Part shown: piece by piece, positions 56,175-64,000 of the stretch
How positions within the stretch are numbered: the stretch's first letter is position 1
Layout: every line of letters begins with the position of its first letter
Assembly (NCBI GenBank): GCA_949126835.1
Contig: OX421508.1
Coordinates: 735,001-799,000 of the forward strand
DNA from: Anisus vortex
Taxonomy: Eukaryota; Mollusca; Gastropoda; Planorbidae
DNA: 64,000 bases
Reading direction: 5' to 3'
Notes under the pieces: model-generated
Told to the model about the DNA's origin: nothing
The model's database searches: none
The model's input: only the letters and a program-made list of their open reading frames with translations
Program-made: the position numbers and the translations under genes

Positions 56175-56525
56175 TATCCAGTCAGTCTTGCATTTTTATT
56201 AATGTTTTGAATGATATTAAGTTACTGGTTTTCCTGGTCTGTTCAGGCAACCCATTCATGCCCAAATGCCACTCAGGAAGAAAGAGTACTTATATGCACT
56301 TATTCTTGCATATAGGATAAGGAAAGTGTTTTTGTCTTTATGTTTATCATAGCATTGCAACCGACTGTTATTGTGTTGTATTTCTAAATTAGAGTATAAT
56401 GCCTTATGTATTATTACTACTTTACTCTTAGCCCTTCTGTCCTCTAAATTTTCTAGGTTTAGTGATTTTACTATTGGTCTAACTCTTGTCAATTGTAAAA
56501 TTTTCACTAGTAATGAACCTTGCAG
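56175..56525 (-). pseudogene. LINE RT C-terminus and 3' end, minus strand
   Basis: The frame encodes LLVKILQLTRVRPIVKSLNL, 'ENLEDRRAKSKVVIIHKALY' and 'YARISAYKYSFFLSGIWA', then WNGLPEQ after a break: the C-terminal part of the same LINE family as 46195 and 52090. Its 5'-truncated end (right side) meets the first unit of the 23-bp array. Confidence 0.85.
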
Positions 56526-59500
56526 CTCTATGTCTGTATAACATGTAGCTCTAAGTCTGTATAACATGTAGCTCTATGTCTGTATAACATGAAGCTCTAA
56601 GTCTGTATAACATGTAGCTCTATGTCTGTATAACATGAAGCTCTAAGTCTGTATAACATGTAGCTCTATGTCTGTATAACATGAAGTTATATGTCTGTAT
56701 AACATGTAGCTCTATGTCTGTATAACATGTAGCTCTATGTCTGTATAACATGTAGCTCTATGTCTGTATAACATGAAGCTCTATGTCTGTATAACATGTA
56801 GCTCTATGTCTGTATAACATGCAGCTCTATGTCTGTATAACATGTAGCTCTATGTCTGTATAACATGAAGTTATATGTCTGTATAACATGTAGCTCTATG
56901 TCTGTATAACATGTAGCTCTATGTCTGTATAACATGTAGCTCTATGTCTGTATAACATGTAGCTCTATGTCTGTATAACATGTAGCTCTAAGTCTGTATA
57001 ACATGTAGCTCTATGTCTGTATAACATGAAGTTATATGTCTGTATAACATGTAGCTCTATGTCTGTATAACATGTAGCTCTATGTCTGTATAACATGTAG
57101 CTCTATGTCTGTATAACATGAAGCTCTATGTCTGTATAACATGTAGCTCTATGTCTGTATAACATGCAGCTCTATGTCTGTATAACATGTAGCTCTATGT
57201 CTGTATAACATGAAGTTATATGTCTGTATAACATGTAGCTCTATGTCTGTATAACATGTAGCTCTATGTCTGTATAACATGTAGCTCTATGTCTGTATAA
57301 CATGTAGCTCTATGTCTGTATAACATGTAGCTCTATGTCTGTATAACATGTAGCTCTATGTCTGTATAACATGAAGCTCTATGTCTGTATAACATGTAGC
57401 TCTATGTCTGTATAACATGTAGCTCTATGTCTGTATAACATGAAGCTCTATGTCTGTATAACATGTAGCTCTATGTCTGTATAACATGTAGCTCTATGTC
57501 TGTATAACATGTAGCTCTATGTCTGTATAACATGTAGCTCTATGTCTGTATAACATGTAGCTCTAAGTCTGTATAACATGTAGCTCTATGTCTGTATAAC
57601 ATGTAGCTCTAAGTCTGTATAACATGTAGCTCTATGTCTGTATAACATGAAGCTCTATGTCTGTATAACATGAAGCTCTATGTCTGTATAACATGTAGCT
57701 CTAAGTCTGTATAACATGTAGCTCTATGTCTGTATAACATGTAGCTCTATGTCTGTATAACATGAAGCTCTATGTCTGTATAACATGAAGCTCTATGTCT
57801 GTATAACATGAAGCTCTATGTCTGTATAACATGAAGCTCTATGTCTGTATAACATGTAGCTCTATGTCTGTATAACATGTAGCTCTATGTCTGTATAACA
57901 TGAAGCTCTATGTCTGTATAACATGTAGCTCTATGTCCGTATAACATGAAGCTCTATGTCCGTATAACATGAAGTTATATGTCTGTATAACATGTAGCTC
58001 TATGTCTGTATAACATGAAGCTCTATGTCTGTATAACATGAAGCTCTAAGTCTGTATAACATGAAGCTCTATGTCTGTATAACATGAAGCTCTATGTCTG
58101 TATAACATGAAGCTCTATGTCTGTATAACATGAAGCTCTATGTCCGTATAACATGAAGCTCTATGTCCGTATAACATGAAGCTCTATGTCCGTATAACAT
58201 GAAGCTCTATGTCCGTATAACATGAAGTTATATGTCTGTATAACATGTAGCTCTATGTCTGTATAACATGAAGCTCTATGTCTGTATAACATGAAGCTCT
58301 ATGTCTGTATAACATGAAGCTCTATGTCTGTATAACATGAAGCTCTATGTCTGTATAACATGAAGTTATATGTCTGTATAACATGTAGCTCTATGTCTGT
58401 ATAACATGAAGCTCTATGTTTGTATAACATGAAGCTCTATGTCTGTATAACATAAAGCTCTATGTCCGTATAACATGAAGTTATATGTCTGTATAACATG
58501 TAGCTCTATGTCTGTATAACATGAAGCTCTATGTCTGTATAACATGAACTTATATGTCTGTATAACATGAAGCTCTATGTATAACATGAAGCTCTATGTC
58601 TGTATAACATGAAGCTCTATGTATAACATGAAGCTCTATGTCTGTATAACATGAATCTCTATGTCTGTATAACATGAAGCTCTATGTCTGTATAACATGA
58701 AGCTCTATGTCTGTATAACATGAAGCTCTATTTCTGTATAACATGAAGTTATATGTCTGTATAACATGAAGCTCTATGTCTGTATAACATGAAGCTCTAT
58801 GTCTGTATAACATGAAGCTCTATGTCTGTATAACATGAAGCTCTATGTCTGTATAACATGAAGTTATATGTCTGTATAACATGTAGCTCTATGTCTGTAT
58901 AACATGAAGCTCTATGTTTGTATAACATGAAGCTCTATGTCTGTATAACATGTAGCTCTATGTCTGTATAACATGAAGCTCTATGTCTGTATAACATGAA
59001 GCTCTATGTCTGTATAACATGAAGTTATATGTCTGTATAACATGAAGCTCTATGTCTGTATAACATGAATCTCTATGTCTGTATAACATGAAGCTCTATG
59101 TCTGTATAACATGAAGCTCTATGTCTGTATAACATGAAGCTCTATGTCTGTATAACATGAAGCTCTATGTCTGTATAACATGACGTTTTATGTCTGTATA
59201 ACATGAAGTTCTATGTCTGTATAACATGAAGCTCTATGTCTGTATAACATGAAGTTATATGTCTGTATAACATGAAGCTCTATGTCTGTATAACATGAAT
59301 CTCTATGTCTGTATAACATGAAGCTCTATGTCTGTATAACATGAAGCTCTATGTCTGTATAACATGAAGCTCTATGTCTGTATAACATGAAGCTCTATGT
59401 CTGTATAACATGACGTTTTATGTCTGTATAACATGAAGTTCTATGTCTGTATAACATGAAGCTCTATGTCTGTATAACATGAAGCTCTATGTCTGTATAA

Positions 59501-59709
59501 CATGAAGCTCTATGTCTGTATAACATGAAGCTCTATGTCTGTATAACATGTAGCTCTATGTCTGTATAACATGAAGCTCTATGTCTGTATAACATGAAGC
59601 TCTATGTCTGTATAACATGAAGCTCTATGTTTGTATAACATGAAGTTCTATGTCTGTATAACATGAAGCTCTATGTCTTTATAACATGTAACTCAATGTC
59701 TGTATAACA
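56521..59709. repeat. 23-bp minisatellite, ~138 copies
   Basis: Units of 'gctctatgtctgtataacat' + 'gta' or 'gaa'. The left half is mainly gta (TAGCTC) and the right half mainly gaa (AAGCTC). 'gttata', 'aatctc' and 'gacgtttta' variants recur in blocks. A few units are shorter by 6 bases. The array ends 26 bases before the kinase exon at 59736, so it borders the polypyrimidine tract. Confidence 0.97.
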
Positions 59710-59735
59710 TGTTGTCACTTTATTTTCTCCTCCAG

Positions 59736-59816
59736 TCGGCCATATTTAATGAGATTGACATCTCAAACCTGAGTGTAGCGGAATGCAGCACTCGGAATAT
59801 AAATCACAGCTTTCAG
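59736..59816 (+). CDS. DGKH: Type II diacylglycerol kinase exon, PH domain part 3
   Basis: An 81-bp exon (27 codons), phase 0 at both ends, with acceptor 'tattttctcctccag' and donor 'gtcagt'. It encodes SAIFNEIDISNLSVAECSTR then NINHSFQ. Vertebrate DGK eta/delta have the matching S.IFDEVDLxDASVAE.STKN.NNSF at the same place, directly after LYYAKD.K. This supports the join to the exon at 47487-47549. The next expected segment (the strand that leads to the C-terminal PH helix) was not found up to 64000. The exon is enclosed by tandem arrays at 26 bases (left) and 17 bases (right). Confidence 0.93.
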
Positions 59817-59833
59817 GTCAGTTTTATACTTAG

Positions 59834-60063
59834 TCTACCTGTATGTATGTCTACCTGTGTGTTTGTCTACCTGTATTTATGTCTACATGTGTGTTTGTCT
59901 ACCTGTATGTCTGTCTACCTGTATGTCTGTCTACCTGTTTGTTTGTCTACCTGTATGTATCCCTACCTGTATGTATGTCTGTCTACCTGTATGTCTGTCT
60001 ACCTGTATGTCTGTCTACCTGTATGTCTACCTGTATGTATGTCTATCTGTATGTCTGTCTACA
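59834..60063. repeat. ~12/16-bp minisatellite after the kinase exon
   Basis: Units 'tctacctgtatgtctg' with 12- and 20-bp variants, beginning 17 bases after the exon donor. Cys/Leu/Ser-rich frames through it are artefacts. Confidence 0.93.
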
Positions 60064-62480
60064 TCAAAGCCCAGCTGCCGTGGCGCCCCTTAGCCCCATT
60101 AGTCTGACCTATAAACATTAGTCTGACCTATAAACATTAGTCTGACCTATATATAAATTTACAAAACTAATCTTTTATCTTGAAATGTTTTTTTAAATAT
60201 TTTTTTGTTCAATTCAATATATAAACGTTTGGTTCACGGTCGGTTCACCGCTTTCATTCTGTCTCCGAGACCCTGTACGTTGACATTTAAACAAATAAAA
60301 GTATCATTCTAAAAAGAATTCTTACTTGAAAAAAAAAAAAAAACAGAAAACAAATGGTTTTTTTATTATTTGTTTTAAAAACCTGCGCAGCAACTTGTGA
60401 TGACGTCATTATCTGGCGTAGGTAACTCAAGTCGGAAATGTAGCACAACGAATAGTTGTATACCTACAATCATTTAAACGTACCACAAATTATGTTCATT
60501 TTGTCATTTTGTCCAATAACTGTTAAAACGAGTCCAGCTAAAGTCGTGCCATGATCATGCTTTTTTCTAGTTCTAAAAAAATTTCACTTATTATTTTAAA
60601 TTATTTAGCTTTTTATTAAGGCGTTCAATAAAAGGCTCAATTTTCTTGCGAGCAACGTTTTTAAATTTCCAAAATTTTATTTTCTATTCAATATGTCCTC
60701 AAAGCCTTCGTCATTTTATTTTTTTTTATAAAAGGGAGATGGGAGGTGTAACTGTATGGCTGTAAACTTGTTGACGTCATTATTGGACGACTACTAAGCT
60801 TGTGATTGGCTGTTGTTGTTTTTTAAAATTCATTCTATTTTTTTTATAATAATTAGGCATTTAAAATTCTAGTTCAACTATTTTCGCCATTACAGTGAAG
60901 GGTAAACAAACAAGTTTCGTTTTTTGTTTTGTTACAGGCGATTAGGATGGAGGGGGGGGGGAATAGAAAACATGGCGGTTTGCATTAGTACTTTTACAGA
61001 AAGTGCAAAGAGTACCTTGTGCTACAAAATCTGCAAACTACGTCATGGATTTGTAAACACACACACAGACACAATTGTCTCCTCAATGCCCCCCTCCCCC
61101 TCTATCCTCTCCTGCCCTCCAACGCCCACACGACCATCCAGAAACTTCATTTAAAAATAAACAATCTGCGCCCGCCGCTTCGATTAAATATTCAACTCGC
61201 AAAGTGGATAAGTCGGAGGGGTAGGGCGCTGAAACAAACGCATAAAGGTGGGGAAGATAGAGGGGAAGAGGTCGGGAGTTCTACGGGTATACGTGTATTA
61301 AACGTCGAGGATTCGGGATGTAATGTTTATCTAATTGAGGAAGAAGAAGACTAGATAAACCCGGACGTGAGTTTGGGTAAAAGTCATTGTTGCCCTTGTA
61401 ACATAGAACGAGTTTTATTTACTCTGAAAGGGTTATCCCTGAGATCATACTGGATTTCAATTTAAAATAAAATGTAAAACTGGCTCAATTAAATGTCATG
61501 GGGAATGGTGGCGCATGATTCTCAAGAATATCCGTTAAAATCTAATAGCTAAAGAACAAACACTGTATAACATCTAAAACCAATTACAAAACTATATTTA
61601 ATTGAAGAAGAAAACTCCTATTAACAAACTCAACATTTAACTTTATTTACATATAAGAAATTAACCAATCAAACACGAAATATAAATAATGAAATCGTAC
61701 TCTAAATATATAACTGTTACAACCGAAAGTAGTACCGAATAAAATATTTATCTTAGGACTAGTAATGGAAATTGAAGCTTATCGAATCCAATCAATAAAA
61801 ATAAAAGCAACAATCTATAAGATTTAAATATATATAGAAATAGTTGGAAGTATAATGATAAAGATATCAATATATTGATCTATTTTAGAAGATATTTTGG
61901 AAGATATTGTTGAAGATATTGTCGTAGTGTAATATAGAAACCAACAACTTACTATTAAAATAACAAGGGGAGGAGAGATCAAAACAAATCCTAACGTCCC
62001 GCTGTCTAATCTAGTAAAAAACTAGGATCAATATCCTGTTTACACTTCAAAATTTATTTAAAATCTAATTTTAATTCATAAAGAATGAATATTCGTAACA
62101 CCCTCGCCAATACGCTCAATTATTGCTCCAAACTTTCCCTGACTTTATATGAATGTGTAGTGAAGGAGGAGGAGTCATCTATAGAGCCATCTCAGTAGGT
62201 GGCAGGTGGACATTTAAACGCCATATTTTACAATATAAACTAATAACCTAATACCGTACCTAGAATCATAAGAGCCGTAGATATTACCTCTAGAAGTTTG
62301 CAGCCCCCGGAGAAGAGATGAACGGAACGTGGGTTCCGCGACTCATCAGCGTCTGTATCTCAACTGGCAAGCTGTGTGCTAACGAGATAATATCACAAAA
62401 ACAGACAGGACTGGCTCTCTGGTTCATCGTTACTTCATATGGGTTTTTCTGAGTAAAAAAAAAAAATTTAAAAACGTAGA
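60064..62480. other. Intronic or intergenic, no exon found
   Basis: A 19-bp triplicate 'tctgacctataaacattag' near 60104-60150. Two TGACGTCA sites near 60403 and 60772. G run near 60949-60961. 61400-62100 is very AT-rich. I looked for the next kinase PH-domain exon here and did not find it. Confidence 0.45.
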
Positions 62481-62592
62481 ACTTTTACTTTACATCATCA
62501 GAATAAGTAGATTCAGGTAAACCCGCCAGACCCGAGAACAAATCCTAGCCTCTACCAGGATTTGAACCCAGGACCTTTGGTACGCCAGCCGA
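62481..62592 (-). mobile_element. SINE family S1 head, minus strand
   Basis: On the minus strand 'ctggcgtaccaaaggtcctg' and 'ggttcaaatcctgg' (box B), then 'tagaggctaggatttgttct'. The body is missing except for a 'gtaaagtaaaag' end. Confidence 0.75.
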
Positions 62593-62817
62593 GTGTTCAG
62601 TACATTTCCTTGAAAGTTTAGAGTTGAATAGCGAAAACATTTTTTTGTATTTACTGCTTGGCTTATCTCTGGCAGAGAAATATTGATGGAACCAAAATAA
62701 CCAACACTACGGTTTAATTATCTGCTATGTGTATAGGATAATAATTTGAGCTTGAGTAATACTTTCAGAGGGAAACGTTTTGACCACTTAGATAGCGAGG
62801 ACACGTGTTCGAAGTTA

Positions 62818-62922
62818 AATCGCAAAAGTATACTATGAGACAAAAAGGTCACGTGTCTTAAAATTAACTAATACGATTGGTTGAACACACACACAGTCTA
62901 CTATATAGAGAGAGATACAGAA
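62818..62922 (-). mobile_element. Family H element, 5' part, minus strand (copy 5)
   Basis: In reverse: 'tctctctatatagtagactg', 'tgtgtgtgttcaaccaatcg', 'gacacgtgacctttttgtct'. It stops near 'tttgcgattt', before the tRNA-like module. Confidence 0.7.
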
Positions 62923-63080
62923 GGCTGGCGTTACAATGGTTCCCATCCTGGTGAAGACTAGGATTATTTTTTTTCAGGCGGCTGGACATTGTGCTGTCCA
63001 CACGATCCCCTAGTATGCCATGACCACAGAAACTGGTGAACGGCCCCATGGATCAATTTTCTCCGACATGATACTTTACT
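62923..63080 (+). mobile_element. SINE family S1 copy
   Basis: Remnant head 'ggctggcg..tggttcccatcctgg', body 'ggcggctggacattgtgctg', 'ccacagaaactggtgaacgg' and end 'gatactttact'. It sits directly beside the family H fragment. Confidence 0.78.
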
Positions 63081-63134
63081 GTTGTTTTTTTTTAAATTTT
63101 TATAGATCCATATTATTTCAACAAAAGTAAAAAA

Positions 63135-63299
63135 GTCTACCCAGCTCTGATGGGTACCCGACCTTTAGTTGGGGTAAAGTAAAGGCGGCTGTGCATAGTG
63201 CTGGCCACACAATCACATAGAATGCCGTGGCCACAGAAACTGGTGAACGCTGCCACACCAGCCCTATGGATCGATTGGTCCGACGGGATACTTTACTTA
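63135..63299 (+). mobile_element. SINE family S1, middle and body
   Basis: 'gtctacccagctctgatggg', 'aaaggcggctgtgcatagtg', 'gccgtggccacagaaactgg', and the 3' end 'ggtccgacgggatactttac'. No head. The best-preserved S1 3' end in the window. Confidence 0.85.
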
Positions 63300-63609
63300 A
63301 AGTTTAAAATACGGCTGTCCTTGAATTCCCCAAATCTCTTGGTTTTCATCCAACATAGAATTTAATGTTCGGCACAAAGAGAACCGTTTTAAAAAAATGG
63401 AACCAAGAGGGGATAATTAGAATGATGGAATACTATTTGTATTCAGCGTTTCTATTGGCTGATTTTTTTCCTTATATTAACCAAAACAAGAAAAATACGA
63501 GCTTTCATTGGACCGGGCGATTTGGGGCGACTAAATCTAAATCTAGATTTCTCTGACCAGAGATTGGTCGCAATTAGTGTCACGTGACGCGTCGTTAACG
63601 CACGAGACT

Positions 63610-63885
63610 GTAATGGTAATGGTAATTTATATGGTAATTTATATAGCGCTTCTATCCATGCTATTTTAGCATGCTCAGTGCGCTCTAGAAGACTATTAAT
63701 CTGTGAGAGGTTTCACTGCTGCCGGTTAAGCGCATGTGATAACAACTCAATATTAACGTCATCTAGTCCCAAAACTCCTGTAGGGCGACAGGGATCTGCC
63801 GGTGGCGGGGCTCGAACCCGCGACGTGTCAAGTGGTTTTTTGGTTGACAGTCTGGTGAGCTAACCGCTAGGCCAGCCGGCTTCAC
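63610..63885 (-). mobile_element. SINE family S2, near-complete, minus strand
   Basis: On the minus strand the head is 'gccggctggcctagcggtta' (box A) and 'gcgggttcgagccccgcc' (box B), separated by a longer-than-tRNA loop. The body contains 'gagcgcactgagcatgctaa' and 'agcgctatataa', and the 3' end is a (taccat)n-type tail. The related head at 18777 has been triplicated. Confidence 0.85.
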
Positions 63886-63899
63886 ACGTGAAAGGTGCG

Positions 63900-64000
63900 A
63901 TAGGTGGGCGAAAGGAGAAATAAAAACATACAAACACACAAACACACATACATACAAACACACAAACATACAAACACACAAACACTCAAACACACAAACA
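63900..64000. repeat. (ACAAACAC)n microsatellite, cut by window end
   Basis: Repeats of 'acaaacacac' and 'catacaaacac' continue to the last base of the window. Confidence 0.95.

Larger units (their letters stand above)
47550..59735 (+). other. Kinase intron, 12.2 kb, repeat-filled
   Basis: Starts gtgagt and ends tattttctcctccag, phase 0. It contains, in order: a 60-bp array, an S1 SINE, CT-rich DNA, a 0.99-kb hAT-type MITE, LINE fragments with a nested short element, 24-bp and 21-bp arrays, a dispersed repeat, a 39-bp array, a LINE fragment and a 3.2-kb 23-bp array. No further exon was found in it. Confidence 0.85.

Noticed and set aside
60900..61360. Next kinase exon or separate gene near a 'ttgttacag' acceptor
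   Set aside because: The following sequence does not encode PH-domain text, contains a G run, and the frame has no recognisable family.
63820..63885. Functional tRNA gene on the minus strand
   Set aside because: The distance between box A and box B is too long for a tRNA and the head is attached to a repeat body found elsewhere in the window.

Overview
This is repeat-dominated animal nuclear DNA. The evidence is a spliced gene with GT..AG introns, several tRNA-derived SINE families, hAT elements, an LTR retrotransposon, LINE fragments, Helitron-like elements and long minisatellites. From memory, the SINE body around 'aaaggcggctgggcattgtg' and the general repeat mix resemble gastropod mollusc genomes. 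That assignment is an inference and was not searched. One assembly gap of 200 N lies at 30001-30200.

The only host gene I can support is on the + strand at the right. Three consecutive small exons (46827-46874, 47487-47549 and 59736-59816) encode the start of the PH domain of a type II diacylglycerol kinase (eta/delta type). They are separated by a 0.6 kb intron and a 12.2 kb intron. All three are phase 0 and have good splice sites. The long intron is filled with minisatellites, a SINE, a hAT-type MITE and LINE debris. The third exon lies between two tandem arrays. The rest of the gene was not found and probably lies outside the window.

Layout. 1-4.2 kb: intergenic DNA with a 15-bp and a 23-bp tandem array. 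4.2-4.8 kb: a Helitron-like element carrying a tRNA-like module. 4.9-15.1 kb: a 39-bp minisatellite of about 76 units, split by a young LTR retrotransposon (7806-14994, 454-bp LTRs that look identical, 5-bp target duplication). That element carries one long open frame (Gag, protease, integrase remnants) but no reverse transcriptase. 15-23.6 kb: small tandem arrays, SINEs, a 150-bp near-perfect palindrome and a 42-bp array. 23.6-25.9 kb: a decayed hAT transposon with terminal repeats and an 8-bp target duplication, containing a LINE fragment. 26-34.8 kb: LINE and SINE fragments, the gap, and one weak orphan coding candidate preceded by two CRE motifs. 34.8-37.0 kb: a 32-bp array whose unit resembles the B-box region of the tRNA-like module. 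37-46.8 kb: more copies of the same families. 46.8-60 kb: the kinase locus. 60-64 kb: gene-poor sequence with SINE copies.

Most long open frames here are frames through tandem repeats whose period keeps the frame open, and they are not annotated as genes. The main points of interest are the RT-less LTR element with an intact chimeric frame, a mobile-element family joining Helitron-like ends to a tRNA-like module and apparently seeding a minisatellite, and the kinase exon enclosed by arrays.
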